From Pectobacterium polaris (GTDB lineage Bacteria; Pseudomonadota; Gammaproteobacteria; Enterobacterales; Enterobacteriaceae), in contig NZ_CP017481.1 in assembly GCF_002307355.1 (NCBI RefSeq), positions 1,240,001-1,304,000 of the forward strand: a stretch of DNA of 64,000 bases, in the 5' to 3' direction. Below, in pieces: positions 54,544 to 64,000 of this stretch. A program made the position numbers and the translations under genes. The notes beneath the pieces were generated by a model, which did no database searches, had not been told where the DNA came from, and saw only the letters and a program-made list of their open reading frames with translations. Positions within the stretch are counted from its first letter, which is position 1. Each line of letters starts with the position of its first letter.

Positions 54544-54577
54544 GCGACCGGGTAATGCCCGGTCGTTTTGTTTTTGT
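54544..54577 (+). terminator. Rho-independent terminator of rpoH
   Basis: CGACCGGG (54545-54552) pairs with CCCGGTCG (54558-54565) and is followed by TTTTGTTTTTG. It lies 25 bases after the rpoH stop. Confidence 0.9.
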
Positions 54578-54602
54578 CTGATGTCAGTCCGCAGAGCTTG
54601 GT

Positions 54603-55049
54603 TTATGGCTTCTCTGGGTTGAGTTGGTCAAGAATCAACGGTGTTTCTTTTCTACGAATATAGCGCCAGCCGCCGGACACCGGTGAGAAACCGCAGGACA
54701 CCATAAACCGCGCCAGCACTTCCTCTTTGATCGCCGCATGATCGGCCGTGGCCAGCCACCACTCTTTCACCTCAGGAAGCTGATGGCGGACTTCATCAAT
54801 CAAGAGTTTTCCGACGCCCCGCCGCCGCGTGACTTCCCGCACCATGAGATCGCTCAGTTCCGCATATTCTCCTTCAAGCTCGACCAGCATGCCGCCTAAT
54901 AACCGATCGTTAAAACGGGCGGCAAATAATCGCCGATCGGGGGTGAGTTCTTCCTCGAGTAAATCAATGTTCTGATGCGGCCAAATCTTTGCCAGATCAA
55001 TTTTATCCTGAGGGCTGAATCGGGTGAGGCATTCAACGGTTAGTTTCAT
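54603..55049 (-). CDS. panM: PanD maturation/regulatory factor PanM (PanZ), GNAT family
   Basis: A 148-residue GNAT-fold protein, slightly longer than E. coli PanZ (127). It opens MKLTVECLTRFSPQDKIDLAKIWP and has the family VREVTRRRGVGKLLIDEV acetyl-CoA site. PanM triggers self-cleavage of aspartate decarboxylase PanD and, with CoA, inhibits it. I set the start at MKLTVECL; an ATG 12 bases upstream is also possible. As in E. coli it lies between rpoH and the liv genes. Confidence 0.9.
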   Translation of the reverse strand: MKLTVECLTRFSPQDKIDLAKIWPHQNIDLLEEELTPDRRLFAARFNDRLLGGMLVELEGEYAELSDLMVREVTRRRGVGKLLIDEVRHQLPEVKEWWLATADHAAIKEEVLARFMVSCGFSPVSGGWRYIRRKETPLILDQLNPEKP

Positions 55050-55061
55050 TTTTATCGGCAC

Positions 55062-55453
55062 TCCATCATATGAGTGAAGAATAATGTAGTTGTCTTGTAG
55101 TGGAACAGTTGTGTAATTTGATCGTTATGGTTAATAGGGTAAATGTTTTTCCCATTCTCTGTTTTTCGAGTAATCCATCAACAATTAATGCACAAAGCAG
55201 AATATCTGACTATATATAAATTGAATGCTGGTTTTTGCATCTGGCATTTTGTGCTGTTTGCTCCGCTTGTTTCTGACAGCGCGAGTTGATTTGCAGCATA
55301 ATATTCCTGTTTAATAATATGAAAAATAAAGCCTTATTAGAAATCATTACTAATAATAACCTAAGCCTTTCTTACTTATAAGAAAATAGCAGGTTATGGC
55401 GGAAGGCGGTCAGGTTTTCGGCAATATCCATAATGACAGATGGGGTAAAAAGA
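55062..55453. other. Divergent region between panM and livK
   Basis: An AT-rich non-coding region of about 390 bases carrying the livK promoter. Lrp control is known for liv in E. coli, but I cannot assign sites by eye. No gene or RNA is evident. Confidence 0.5.
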
Positions 55454-56566
55454 ATGAAATTCAGTAAAGGTAAAGTATTGCTGATGGGTTGTATGGCTGC
55501 GGCGTTGAGTCACGCAGTCAGCGCTGCCGATATTAAGGTTGCGGTTGTGGGTGCCATGTCTGGCCCAGTTGCACAGTATGGCGATATGGAATTCATTGGC
55601 GCGCGTCAGGCCATTGAAGACATCAACGCAAAAGGTGGCGTAAACGGTAACAAACTGGTTGGCGTTGAATATGATGACGCGTGCGACCCTAAACAGGCGG
55701 TTGCCGTCGCGAACAAAGTCATCAATGACGGTATCCGTTATGTGATTGGCCATCTGTGTTCCTCCTCAACGCAGCCTGCGTCTGATATCTATGAAGAAGA
55801 AGGCGTGATCATGATTACGCCTGCGGCAACCAACGCCGACTTAACCACGCGCGGCTACAAAATGGTGCTGCGCACAACGGGGCTGGATTCCGATCAGGGA
55901 CCAACTTCAGCAAAATACATTGTTGAAACCATCAAACCGCAGCGTATCGCCGTGGTTCATGACAAACAGCAATATGGTGAAGGTTTGGCCCGCTCTGTTC
56001 AGGATAGCCTGAAAAAAGCCGGTGCGAATGTTGTGCTGTTTGAAGGTGTGACGGCGGGTGATAAAGATTTCTCTACGCTGGTTGCGCGTCTGAAGAAAGA
56101 GAACGTCGATTTCGTCTATTTCGGCGGCTACTACCCGGAAATGGGGCAGATTCTGCGTCAGGCGCGTCAGGCTGGCATGACCACCAAATTCATGGGCCCA
56201 GAGGGCGTGGGTAACTCGTCGCTGTCCAACATCGCAGGCGATGCCTCTGAAGGCATGCTGGTGACGCTGCCGAAGCGTTACGATCAGGTTCCTGCTAACC
56301 AACCGATTGTTGATGCGCTGAAAGCCAAGAAACTGGATCCAACCGGTCCGTTCGTTTGGACGACCTATGCCGCGCTGCAATCGCTGACCACTGCGATGGC
56401 ACGTACTGGTAGCGATGAACCGGAAAAACTGGCCGCAGATCTGAAAGCGAATCCTGTGGATACGGTAATGGGACCATTAAGCTGGGATGCAAAAGGCGAC
56501 CTGAAAGGGTTTGAATTTGGCGTATTTGAGTGGCACAAAGACGGTACTTCCAGCGCAGTGAAATAA
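55454..56566 (+). CDS. livK: Branched-chain amino acid binding protein LivK
   Basis: A 370-residue periplasmic type I binding protein with a signal peptide ending ...SHAVSA. It follows E. coli LivK in nearly all blocks: [39 protein letters not shown], the two-Cys loop near residues 76-101, and [17 protein letters not shown]. It delivers leucine (and related amino acids) to LivHMGF. The start at MKFSKGK (55454) was chosen because the signal peptide begins there. A strong hairpin separates it from livH. Confidence 0.94.
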   Translation: MKFSKGKVLLMGCMAAALSHAVSAADIKVAVVGAMSGPVAQYGDMEFIGARQAIEDINAKGGVNGNKLVGVEYDDACDPKQAVAVANKVINDGIRYVIGHLCSSSTQPASDIYEEEGVIMITPAATNADLTTRGYKMVLRTTGLDSDQGPTSAKYIVETIKPQRIAVVHDKQQYGEGLARSVQDSLKKAGANVVLFEGVTAGDKDFSTLVARLKKENVDFVYFGGYYPEMGQILRQARQAGMTTKFMGPEGVGNSSLSNIAGDASEGMLVTLPKRYDQVPANQPIVDALKAKKLDPTGPFVWTTYAALQSLTTAMARTGSDEPEKLAADLKANPVDTVMGPLSWDAKGDLKGFEFGVFEWHKDGTSSAVK

Positions 56567-56678
56567 TCATCCTGCTGGGAGGCGGGTAACGGGTGAAGAT
56601 GCCGTTGTCTGCCTCTTCGGCGTGGAGAGCATTCTCCGCCCGCCGAGTGTGTACCAATAATAATCCCTCAATACCGAA

Positions 56679-56705
56679 GCCCCCGTTGCCGCAAGGCGCG
56701 GGGGC
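56679..56705 (+). other. GC-rich stem-loop between livK and livH
   Basis: GCCCCCG (56679-56685) pairs with CGGGGGC (56699-56705), with an inner GCC-GCAA-GGC hairpin. No T-run follows. It could be an RNA processing or stabilising hairpin that keeps livK messages more abundant than the transporter part. Confidence 0.55.
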
Positions 56706-56724
56706 AGCATTTAAGGTTTAAGGT

Positions 56725-57651
56725 ATGTCCGAGCAGTTCCTTTACTTTTTTCAGCAGATGTTCAACGGCCTGACGTTGGGCAGCACCTATGCGCTGATCG
56801 CCATTGGCTACACCATGGTTTACGGCATTATCGGCATGATTAACTTCGCACACGGCGAAGTGTATATGATCGGTAGCTACGTCTCCTTTATTGTGATTGC
56901 GGCCCTGATGATGATGGGTATCGATGCTGGCTGGCTCCTGATTGGTGCCGCTTTCATTGCCGCCGTGGTCATTTCCAGCGCCTACGGCTGGAGTATCGAA
57001 CGGGTGGCTTACCGACCGGTTCGAACGTCAAAGCGTCTGATTGCGCTGATTTCTGCCATCGGGATGTCAATTTTCCTGCAAAACTACGTCAGCCTGAATC
57101 AGGGCTCGCGTGATGTTGCACTGCCGAGTCTGGTGACCGGCCAGTGGGTGCTGGGCGAAAGCAATGGCTTTGCCGCGACGATTAGCACCATGCAGTTGAC
57201 CATCTGGATCGTGACGTTCCTCGCCATGCTGGCGCTGACGCTATTTATTCGCTATTCCCGTATGGGTCGCGCCTGTCGCGCCTGTGCGGAAGACCTGAAA
57301 ATGGCAAGCCTGCTGGGTATCAGCACCGATCGCGTGATCTCCCTGACCTTCGTCATTGGCGCGCTCATGGCTGCTGTTGCTGGCGTGCTGCTGGGGCAAT
57401 TCTACGGCGTCATCAACCCCTATATCGGCTTTATGGCCGGGATGAAAGCCTTTACGGCGGCGGTACTGGGCGGCATCGGTAGTATTCCTGGTGCGATGAT
57501 CGGTGGGCTGATTCTGGGCGTAGCCGAAGCGCTGACGTCCGCTTACCTGAGCACGGAATACAAAGACGCGGTGTCGTTTGCGCTGCTGATTGTGGTGCTG
57601 TTGGTGATGCCAACCGGCATTCTGGGTCGCCCGGAGGTTGAGAAAGTATGA
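56725..57651 (+). CDS. livH: Branched-chain amino acid permease LivH
   Basis: A 308-residue inner-membrane protein with eight predicted helices, opening [34 protein letters not shown] in blocks matching E. coli LivH. The EAA-like loop [19 protein letters not shown] contacts the ATPases. With LivM it forms the channel. It overlaps livM by four bases (ATGA). Confidence 0.95.
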   Translation: MSEQFLYFFQQMFNGLTLGSTYALIAIGYTMVYGIIGMINFAHGEVYMIGSYVSFIVIAALMMMGIDAGWLLIGAAFIAAVVISSAYGWSIERVAYRPVRTSKRLIALISAIGMSIFLQNYVSLNQGSRDVALPSLVTGQWVLGESNGFAATISTMQLTIWIVTFLAMLALTLFIRYSRMGRACRACAEDLKMASLLGISTDRVISLTFVIGALMAAVAGVLLGQFYGVINPYIGFMAGMKAFTAAVLGGIGSIPGAMIGGLILGVAEALTSAYLSTEYKDAVSFALLIVVLLVMPTGILGRPEVEKV

Positions 57652-58922
57652 AGCAGCTCAACCTGTTTAATGCGTTGGTTTCCGCGTTCATGCTGCTGGT
57701 GCTGGCCTCGTTCTTAATGGGCATGCAGTTGGCGCTGGATGGCACCAAGTTGGTGGTGCGCGGTGCTGATGAAGTCCGTTGGTATTGGATTGGCGCGGGC
57801 TGCATCGTGGTGTTCTTCTTCCAGTTGATTCGCCCGTTCTTCCAGCAAAGCATCAAGAAATTCTCTGCACCGTCGCTGGTGCTGCCGAGCTTTGATGGTA
57901 GTACGCCACGGCAGAAGATATTGGCTGCGGCATTGATTATCGCCGCTATAGCCTGGCCGTTTCTGGTGTCGCGCGGTACGGTGGATATCGCCACGCTCAC
58001 GCTGATTTACGTGATGCTGGGTCTGGGCTTGAACGTTGTAGTTGGCCTGTCCGGCCTGCTGGTATTGGGCTACGGCGGGTTTTACGCCATTGGCGCGTAT
58101 ACCTATGCGTTGCTGAACCACTATTACGGATTGGGCTTCTGGGAAAGTCTGCCGCTGGCAGGCATGGTGGCGGCGCTGTCCGGCTTCCTGTTAGGGTTCC
58201 CGGTGCTGCGTTTGCGCGGTGACTATCTGGCGATTGTGACGCTCGGGTTCGGTGAAATTGTCCGTATCCTGCTGCTGAACAACACTGAAATTACCGGTGG
58301 TCCGAACGGCATCAGCCAGATCCCTAAACCGACCTTCTTTGGTCTGGAATTTGGCCGTAACGCGCGCGATGGTGGTTGGGATACGTTCCACAATTTCTTC
58401 GGTCTGCAATATGACCCGAGCGATCGCGTCATCTTCCTGTATCTGGTCGCGCTGCTGCTGGTCGTGTTAACCCTGTTTGTGATTAACCGTCTGCTGCGGA
58501 TGCCGCTGGGACGTGCCTGGGAAGCGCTGCGCGATGATGAAATCGCCTGTCGTTCTCTGGGGCTGAGCCCAACGCGCATCAAGCTGACCGCGTTTACCAT
58601 CAGCGCCGCGTTCGCGGGTTTTGCCGGTACGCTGTTTGCCGCGCGTCAGGGCTTCGTTAGCCCGGAATCGTTCACGTTCGCTGAATCTGCCTTTGTGCTA
58701 GCCATCGTCGTGCTGGGCGGAATGGGCTCGCAGTTTGCGGTCATTCTCGCTGCAATCTTGCTGGTTGTATCCCGCGAGCTGATGCGCGATCTGAATGAAT
58801 ACAGCATGCTGCTGCTGGGTGCGCTGATGGTTCTGATGATGATTTGGCGTCCGCAAGGCCTGCTGCCGATGAAGCGTCCTGAGATGAAGTTGAAAGTCGC
58901 GAAGAAGGAAGAGCAAGCATGA
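57648..58922 (+). CDS. livM: Branched-chain amino acid permease LivM
   Basis: A 424-residue protein with about ten helices, near E. coli LivM (425). The characteristic [30 protein letters not shown] block and the EAA-like loop [20 protein letters not shown] are present. It pairs with LivH in the membrane. It overlaps livG by four bases (ATGA). Confidence 0.95.
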   Translation: MKQLNLFNALVSAFMLLVLASFLMGMQLALDGTKLVVRGADEVRWYWIGAGCIVVFFFQLIRPFFQQSIKKFSAPSLVLPSFDGSTPRQKILAAALIIAAIAWPFLVSRGTVDIATLTLIYVMLGLGLNVVVGLSGLLVLGYGGFYAIGAYTYALLNHYYGLGFWESLPLAGMVAALSGFLLGFPVLRLRGDYLAIVTLGFGEIVRILLLNNTEITGGPNGISQIPKPTFFGLEFGRNARDGGWDTFHNFFGLQYDPSDRVIFLYLVALLLVVLTLFVINRLLRMPLGRAWEALRDDEIACRSLGLSPTRIKLTAFTISAAFAGFAGTLFAARQGFVSPESFTFAESAFVLAIVVLGGMGSQFAVILAAILLVVSRELMRDLNEYSMLLLGALMVLMMIWRPQGLLPMKRPEMKLKVAKKEEQA

Positions 58923-59689
58923 GCACGCAGCCACTATTATCAGTCAGAGGTCTGATGATGCGTTTTGGCGGCCTGCTGGCGGTCAACAACGTTGAAATGG
59001 ATATTCATGCTGGCGAAATCGTCTCGCTGATCGGCCCGAACGGGGCGGGGAAAACCACGGTCTTTAACTGCCTGACTGGTTTTTATCGCCCAAGCGGCGG
59101 CACCATCATGCTGCGCGATCGTCATCTGGAAGGATTACCCGGACAGGCGATTGCCCGAATGGGCGTGGTGCGCACATTCCAGCACGTTCGCCTGTTCCGT
59201 GAAATGACGGTGATCGAGAACCTGCTAGTGGCACAGCATCAGCACCTGAAAAGCGGCGTATTTGCCGGGCTGTTGAAAACCCCGGGCTTTCGTCGTGCTG
59301 AAGCCGATGCGCAAGAGCGCGCCGCGGTGTGGCTGGAGCGTATCGGTCTGTTAGAGTTAGCGAACCGTCAGGCGGGGAATCTGTCTTACGGCCAGCAGCG
59401 CCGTCTGGAAATCGCCCGTTGCATGGTGACACGACCTGAGCTGCTGATGCTGGATGAGCCTGCTGCCGGTCTGAACCCGAAAGAAACTGACGAGTTAAAT
59501 CAGCTGATTGCGGAATTGCGCGATAGCCATCAGGTGTCCGTTTTGTTGATTGAGCATGATATGAAGCTGGTGATGGGAATTTCCGACCGGATTTATGTCG
59601 TCAATCAGGGAACGCCGCTGGCACAAGGCACCCCAGCTGAAATTCGTAACAACCCGGATGTCATCCGTGCATATCTGGGTGAAGGATAA
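58919..59689 (+). CDS. livG: Branched-chain amino acid ATPase LivG
   Basis: A 256-residue ABC ATPase. The Walker A motif is GPNGAGKTT, the signature [14 protein letters not shown] and the Walker B motif [13 protein letters not shown]. It energises LivHM together with LivF. The stop is five bases before livF. Confidence 0.95.
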   Translation: MSTQPLLSVRGLMMRFGGLLAVNNVEMDIHAGEIVSLIGPNGAGKTTVFNCLTGFYRPSGGTIMLRDRHLEGLPGQAIARMGVVRTFQHVRLFREMTVIENLLVAQHQHLKSGVFAGLLKTPGFRRAEADAQERAAVWLERIGLLELANRQAGNLSYGQQRRLEIARCMVTRPELLMLDEPAAGLNPKETDELNQLIAELRDSHQVSVLLIEHDMKLVMGISDRIYVVNQGTPLAQGTPAEIRNNPDVIRAYLGEG

Positions 59690-59694
59690 CGTTT

Positions 59695-60396
59695 ATGCTG
59701 TCATTACATCAGGTTTCGGCCCACTACGGAAAAATTCAGGCGCTGCATCAGGTGAGCCTGCACATTAATCAGGGCGAGATTGTTACGCTGATCGGCGCGA
59801 ACGGTGCCGGTAAAACCACGCTGCTGGGCACGCTGTGCGGTGACCCGCGCGCGACGGAAGGCACCATCACGTTTGACGGTAAGGACATCACAAACTGGCA
59901 GACGGCGCAGATTATGCGTGAAGCTATCGCGATTGTGCCGGAAGGGCGTCGCGTCTTTTCCCGCATGACGGTAGAAGAAAATCTAGCGATGGGGGGGTTC
60001 TTTGCCGAGCGCGATCAGTATCAGGAACGCATTGCGCGCGTCTACGATCTGTTCCCTCGTCTGTTCGAGCGACGCGCCCAGCGTTCCGGCACGATGTCCG
60101 GCGGCGAACAGCAGATGCTGGCGATTGGCCGTGCGCTGATGAGCCAGCCGCGTTTACTGCTGCTGGACGAGCCGTCGCTGGGGCTGGCACCGATCATCAT
60201 TCTGCAAATTTTCGACACGATCCAGCAACTGCGCGAAGAGGGGATGACCATCTTCCTGGTGGAGCAAAACGCCAATCAGGCGCTGAAACTGGCTGATCGG
60301 GGTTATGTACTTGAAAACGGCCATGTCGTGTTGGAAGATACCGGAGCGGCATTGTTAGCTAATGAAGCGGTACGTTCGGCCTATCTGGGCGGATAA
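59695..60396 (+). CDS. livF: Branched-chain amino acid ATPase LivF
   Basis: A 233-residue ABC ATPase. The Walker A motif is GANGAGKTT, the signature MSGGEQQMLAIGRA and the Walker B motif LLLLDEPSLGLAP. It is the last gene of the transporter and is followed by two hairpins. Confidence 0.95.
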   Translation: MLSLHQVSAHYGKIQALHQVSLHINQGEIVTLIGANGAGKTTLLGTLCGDPRATEGTITFDGKDITNWQTAQIMREAIAIVPEGRRVFSRMTVEENLAMGGFFAERDQYQERIARVYDLFPRLFERRAQRSGTMSGGEQQMLAIGRALMSQPRLLLLDEPSLGLAPIIILQIFDTIQQLREEGMTIFLVEQNANQALKLADRGYVLENGHVVLEDTGAALLANEAVRSAYLGG

Positions 60397-60422
60397 TTTT
60401 AGAGCAGATCTACCCTAAATCA

Positions 60423-60459
60423 TTCGAGCGGCGGAACGCCAACGCGTATGCCGCTCGAA
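60423..60459. repeat. Perfect 10-base inverted repeat after livF
   Basis: TTCGAGCGGC (60423-60432) and GCCGCTCGAA (60450-60459) are exact inverses around a 17-base loop. It has no T-run and may be a REP-like palindrome or a 3' stabilising stem. Confidence 0.5.
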
Positions 60460-60483
60460 GGATGACAGGGGGAATCGTTATCG

Positions 60484-60505
60484 GGCCGGTTTACCGGCCT
60501 GTTTC
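60484..60505 (+). terminator. Terminator/attenuator between livF and the aminotransferase gene
   Basis: GGCCGG (60484-60489) pairs with CCGGCC (60494-60499) around TTTA, then TGTTTC. It lies 20 bases before the next ATG, so it either ends the liv unit or lowers read-through into the aminotransferase gene. Confidence 0.55.
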
Positions 60506-60524
60506 GTAGAAGGGTTAAGAAGAG

Positions 60525-61715
60525 ATGGCCATTGAAGGGTTGTTAGCGCACCGCATCGCTCAGTTAAAAAGTTCCGCCATCCGTGAACTGCTGAAACACA
60601 GCAAGATGGAAAATATTATCTCGCTGGCTGGCGGGATTCCGTCAGATGCATTATTTGATTTTGAAGGGCTAAGTCAGGCCACGCAGTTAGCGATTACCGA
60701 ACAGCCGAAAACGGCATTCCAGTATGGCTTAACTGAAGGCAGCAGCGTGCTGCGCGATCGCATTGCCGAGCTGTGCGCCGTACGCGGCGTAAAAACGCGC
60801 GGTGATGACATTGTCGTGACGGCCGGTTCGCAGCAGGCGCTGGACCTGATCATGCGTGCGATGGTCGATCCGGGCGACGTGTTTGTCGTTGAACGTCCGA
60901 CTTACCTGGCGGCACTGCAAACGCTGGAACTGGCGCAGGCGCAGGTGATGTCTGTGTCGTCCGATGCCGACGGCATGGTGGTCGATGAGCTGGAAGAGCT
61001 GCTGAAGAAACAGCGCATCAAAGGCGTTTATATCGTTCCGAACTTCGGTAACCCGAGCGGCGTGACGCTGAGCTATGAACGTCGCCTGAAATTGATTCAG
61101 CTGGCAGAGCGCTACGGTTTTGTCATTATCGAAGACGATCCCTATGGCGAGCTGCGCTTCACCGAAGAGCGCAACCCGACGCTGTTCCAACTGGCGGAAG
61201 AGAAGCTGGGTAGCACGGAATACGTGCTGTATACCTCTACGTTCTCGAAGGTGCTGGCACCGGGACTGCGTCTCGGCTGGGCGATTCTGCCGGATTGGCT
61301 GTTGCACAAAGTCGCGATTATCAAACAGGCCGCTGACCTGCATGCCAGCGCACTGTCGCAGACCGTCGCGGAATGCTATCTGGGGCTGGGACGTCTGGAT
61401 ACGCAGATCGAGAAAATTCGCCACGCGTATAAGCACAAAGGCGAACTGCTGGCACAGCTGGTCGAGAAGGAACTGGGTGATGTCATCACCTTCAACCAGC
61501 CGAAGGGCGGGATGTTCCTGTGGGCGAAGTTCCGTCAGGACGATTTCAACACGACGGAATGGCTGAAGAAGACGCTGGAGCAGGGCGTGGTCTTCGTGCC
61601 GGGCGAGTTCTTCTTCCCAGACAATATCGATTACTCAACGCTGCGTCTGTCCTTTGCGACGGCAACGGATGAGCAAATGCATGAAGCGGTGGCTCGCCTG
61701 CGTCGGGCGCTGTAA
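60525..61715 (+). CDS. PLP-dependent class I/II aminotransferase
   Basis: A 396-residue fold-type I aminotransferase resembling the aminoadipate/MocR-type transaminase group without the DNA-binding domain. It has NIISLAGGIPSDALFDF, the FQYGLTEGSS segment, VTAGSQQALDLIMRAM, the N-P-S-G motif (NFGNPSGVTL), the Asp in IIEDDPYGELRF and the PLP lysine in TSTFSKVLAPGLRLGW. Preferred substrates cannot be read from the sequence. It lies 128 bases behind livF on the same strand, so a branched-chain or aromatic amino acid role is possible. It is followed by a strong terminator. Confidence 0.88.
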   Translation: MAIEGLLAHRIAQLKSSAIRELLKHSKMENIISLAGGIPSDALFDFEGLSQATQLAITEQPKTAFQYGLTEGSSVLRDRIAELCAVRGVKTRGDDIVVTAGSQQALDLIMRAMVDPGDVFVVERPTYLAALQTLELAQAQVMSVSSDADGMVVDELEELLKKQRIKGVYIVPNFGNPSGVTLSYERRLKLIQLAERYGFVIIEDDPYGELRFTEERNPTLFQLAEEKLGSTEYVLYTSTFSKVLAPGLRLGWAILPDWLLHKVAIIKQAADLHASALSQTVAECYLGLGRLDTQIEKIRHAYKHKGELLAQLVEKELGDVITFNQPKGGMFLWAKFRQDDFNTTEWLKKTLEQGVVFVPGEFFFPDNIDYSTLRLSFATATDEQMHEAVARLRRAL

Positions 61716-61746
61716 TCGCCGATAATGAATTGCCCGTTAATGTGAA

Positions 61747-61781
61747 AAAAAACCGCTGATATTTCAGCGGTTTTTCTTTTT
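61747..61781. terminator. Bidirectional terminator between the aminotransferase and chemoreceptor genes
   Basis: AACCGCTGA (about 61751-61759) pairs with TCAGCGGTT (61764-61772). A-runs precede it and T-runs follow it, so it should stop transcription from both sides. Confidence 0.9.
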
Positions 61782-61808
61782 TTAACGTCGAGTTAATCGG
61801 TTGTGTGT

Positions 61809-63455
61809 TTAAAAGGTTTCCCAGTTTGTGTGACTCGAACTACCGGCCAGCGCCAGTTTGGGTCTGTACAGTTTCGCCACTGGTGGTGCGGCACGCTGTG
61901 GCTGGATGCCGTCGATTTTGAACACGCTCATCAACTCAACCAGATGTTTGGCCTGTTGACTCAGGCTGTCTGCGGCGGAAGCGGATTCTTCAACCAGCGC
62001 GGCGTTCTGTTGGGTGACCTGATCGAGCTGATTGACAGCATCGTTGACCTGAGAAACGCCCTGTTCCTGCTCGTGGGTGGTCAGGCCGATTTCATTGATA
62101 AGATTGGCGACACGCTGCGACTGCTCCACGACTTCTTCTATGGTTACGCCGGCTTCGTTAACTAACCGTTCGCCCGCTTCCACTTTTCCTACGCTGATGC
62201 CGATCAGGTCCTTAATTTCACGTGCTGCGGAGGCGGAACGTTGCGCCAGTGAGCGAACTTCCCCGGCCACTACTGCGAATCCGCGTCCTTGTTCTCCGGC
62301 GCGGGCGGCTTCGACAGCAGCGTTGAGCGCCAGAATGTTGGTCTGGAAAGCAATGCCGTCAATCACGCCGATAATATCGCCAATTTTACGCGAACTGGCG
62401 GTGATCTCTTCCATTGTCCGCACGACGTTGTTAACGACATCTCCGCCTTTGCGGGCCGCCGCGCTGGCCGAGTTGGCAAGCTGTGCCGCGTTACGCACGG
62501 TGTCGGCGTTCTGTTTCACGGTGATATTCATCTCTTCCATGGAGGCAGCGGTTTCCTGAAGATTTGCGGCCTGTTCTTCCGTGCGTTGACTCAGATCGGT
62601 ATTGCCGATGGCAATCTGGCTGGCACCTGTGGCGATAGACTCGCTGCTTTGATGAACTTGCCCGACGATATTGCTCAGGCTTTGGCGCATCTCTTCCATC
62701 GCAGCCAGAATACTGGTGGTGTCTCCGGCACGTCGTTCAATCGCGATGGCAAGATTCCCTTTGGCGACCTGACGCGTGATCTCCAGCGTATAGGCCGGTT
62801 CTCCGCCAAGCTGACGCTTAATTTTACGGGTGATCCACCAGGCGACAACACCTCCCAATAGCGAGGCACACAGCGTGAGAATCAGCATTAAGCTGCCAGC
62901 ATTGAACGCTTCTTTCTCGGACTGGTTGGCGATATCTATCGTAAGAGATTTCTGCCTCTCAGCCATTTTATCCAGTGCGGTGAATACGCTTGCCTGTGTA
63001 GCGCGTACCTCCGTCAGCAGAAAGTTGCGAAACGCGTCGTGCTGGCTGGTCATCGCCAGTTCAATGGCTTTTCTCATGTTGCTGATATAGGCGGGGAGGG
63101 CCTGTTCCAGTGCTGCAACCAGCGCTTTAGTCTCGTTGCTCACCGCGTTGTTACGTATTTGCGCCAGCAACTCGTTATTACGTACGATGGATTTCTCAAT
63201 GCGCTCCTTTTCCGTCTTCATCTGCTGTTGATCGTTTAGAAGTGCAATATTTCTGATGGCACGTGCGGTGTCGTTAACGTTGTCTTTAAATTCCTGCATT
63301 AACAGAAGATTGGTAATACGGACTTGTGACAGGATCTGAATGTTTCCCCCGAGTTTTTCTAACTGAGTACGACCCAGTATGGCGACTAAAAATCCAATGA
63401 CGATAATTAGCGTAAAACCCGTTCCTAACATTTTTCCCAAGCTTATATTCTTCAT
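61809..63455 (-). CDS. Methyl-accepting chemotaxis protein with NWETF pentapeptide
   Basis: A 548-residue chemoreceptor. The first membrane helix spans residues 10-31 ([15 protein letters not shown]), and a periplasmic four-helix-type sensor domain runs to about 188. The second helix is near 190-210 ([20 protein letters not shown]), then HAMP. The signalling hairpin tip is [35 protein letters not shown] in segments. The C-terminus is NWETF, the tether for CheR/CheB found in high-abundance receptors such as Tar and Tsr. The ligand is unknown. I could not see a clear sigma-28 promoter upstream. Confidence 0.94.
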   Translation of the reverse strand: MKNISLGKMLGTGFTLIIVIGFLVAILGRTQLEKLGGNIQILSQVRITNLLLMQEFKDNVNDTARAIRNIALLNDQQQMKTEKERIEKSIVRNNELLAQIRNNAVSNETKALVAALEQALPAYISNMRKAIELAMTSQHDAFRNFLLTEVRATQASVFTALDKMAERQKSLTIDIANQSEKEAFNAGSLMLILTLCASLLGGVVAWWITRKIKRQLGGEPAYTLEITRQVAKGNLAIAIERRAGDTTSILAAMEEMRQSLSNIVGQVHQSSESIATGASQIAIGNTDLSQRTEEQAANLQETAASMEEMNITVKQNADTVRNAAQLANSASAAARKGGDVVNNVVRTMEEITASSRKIGDIIGVIDGIAFQTNILALNAAVEAARAGEQGRGFAVVAGEVRSLAQRSASAAREIKDLIGISVGKVEAGERLVNEAGVTIEEVVEQSQRVANLINEIGLTTHEQEQGVSQVNDAVNQLDQVTQQNAALVEESASAADSLSQQAKHLVELMSVFKIDGIQPQRAAPPVAKLYRPKLALAGSSSHTNWETF

Positions 63456-63968
63456 GATGTACCTTTTTTAATTATTGAAATTTGACACAGCAGGTGTCGT
63501 TATTTTGAGGGTGATGGTACAGATGCGATTCACCCCACGAGTTTTATGGCTTTCATCATTCTATTTATCCCATAGTGCACTTTCTCATGCGGGTGTGTTG
63601 GCGACGCTGATACTCCAGTCACTGCGTTGGCGGAGGAATGAGGTCGTCACTTTCATGCACGTAGGGAATGCCTGTTAAGAATATTTACAGGCCAAAGGAA
63701 TGACAAATAAAGTGTAGACAAGAATGTGAAGAATTGATGACAGAATAAACGTAACAAAAACCCCCTGATTTATTCGTCGGCTAGAGAATTAATATTATTT
63801 TCTTATCGTAGTCAGGATAGATAATAAATATTAATCAATGATGCTCTACCTAATAAGAGTGAGATTTTTTTCTTATTACTATTTATTTTGTAACTTTTAA
63901 CCTTTAATTGTTATTATTAATAAGCGCGGTTTTTTTAACCGTATTATTTATTCTTGTTATCCATGGAA
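63456..63968. other. AT-rich gap upstream of the chemoreceptor gene
   Basis: The gap of about 510 bases contains the chemoreceptor promoter on the left. The only open frame of any length (63475-63678) lacks a ribosome-binding site and a recognisable protein pattern, so I do not call it a gene. The rest is AT-rich without visible features. Confidence 0.5.
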
Positions 63969-63971
63969 AAT

Positions 63972-64000
63972 AAAAAGCCGCTGAAGAGTCAGCGGCTTTA
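63972..64000 (-). terminator. Terminator of a gene beyond the right edge
   Basis: AAAGCCGCTGA (63974-63984) pairs with TCAGCGGCTTT (63989-63999) around AGAG. On the minus strand it is followed by TTATTTTCC, so it most likely ends a leftward gene lying past the window. Confidence 0.7.

Noticed and set aside
63456..63620. Sigma-28 promoter for the chemoreceptor
   Set aside because: No TAAA-N15-GCCGATAA-like arrangement could be found on the minus strand.
63475..63678. 67-codon open frame upstream of the chemoreceptor gene
   Set aside because: No ribosome-binding site, no recognisable pattern, and it lies in an AT-rich promoter gap; chance ORF more likely.
1..64000. tRNA, rRNA, CRISPR arrays, insertion sequences or phage integrase
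   Set aside because: No tRNA-like cloverleaf ends, CRISPR-style regular repeats, transposase or integrase reading frames were seen anywhere in the window.

Overview
The window looks like the chromosome of a soft-rot enterobacterium, most likely Pectobacterium or a close relative in the Pectobacteriaceae. The evidence is gene content and order (dppDF, avtA, bcs, dctA, yhjJ, kdgK, yhjD, yhhS, dcrB, yhhQ, tusA, zntA, rsmD, ftsYEX, rpoH, panM, livKHMGF), protein sequences that follow Escherichia coli gene by gene from memory, and a KdgR-type operator in front of kdgK, which is typical of pectinolytic enterobacteria. No database search was possible, so the genus is an inference.

Layout. (1) 1-1312: end of a dipeptide ABC transporter operon (dppD, dppF). 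(2) 1335-12265: a type VI secretion (T6SS) island read leftwards: hcp, vgrG, an EagR-type chaperone gene, a 1395-codon PAAR-Rhs effector gene and its immunity gene, then a series of displaced Rhs tips, each with its own small AT-rich gene. The hcp gene has a textbook sigma-54 promoter with TGCGCA boxes upstream. (3) 12571-19475: avtA, a secreted DUF4432 protein, eamA, ggt and an unidentified secreted Cys-rich protein. (4) 19779-35767: the cellulose synthesis locus, with bcsRQABZC leftwards, bcsEFG rightwards, and a membrane protein resembling PdeK/HmsP that has no EAL domain. (5) 36087-49872: dctA, yhjJ, kdgK, yhjD, yhhS, dcrB, yhhQ (behind a probable preQ1-I riboswitch), tusA, zntA, yhhN, a DUF1820 gene, yhhM, yhhL and rsmD. 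(6) 50222-54519: ftsY, ftsE, ftsX and rpoH. ftsY carries a one-base frameshift in its GTPase domain. (7) 54603-61715: panM, the livKHMGF branched-chain amino acid importer and a fold-type I aminotransferase gene. (8) 61809-63455: a chemoreceptor ending in the NWETF pentapeptide.

How the genes work together. Hcp, VgrG and PAAR-Rhs form a secreted T6SS spike with toxic cargo. The EagR protein holds the Rhs N-terminal membrane segments, and the immunity gene protects the producer. The orphan tips form a reservoir for changing toxin type by recombination in the conserved core. The bcs genes make, modify and export cellulose under c-di-GMP control (PilZ in BcsA, RxGD in BcsE). kdgK feeds pectin breakdown products into central metabolism. 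FtsE and FtsX act at the divisome, FtsY in membrane protein targeting, and RpoH in the heat-shock response.

The observations most worth following are the sigma-54/enhancer arrangement at hcp, the Rhs tip array with a homopolymer-disrupted immunity start, the preQ1-I-like element before yhhQ, the four-fold 15-residue Cys-Cys repeat at the ZntA N-terminus, the EAL-less PdeK homologue and the ftsY frameshift. I saw no tRNA, rRNA, CRISPR array, transposase or integrase.
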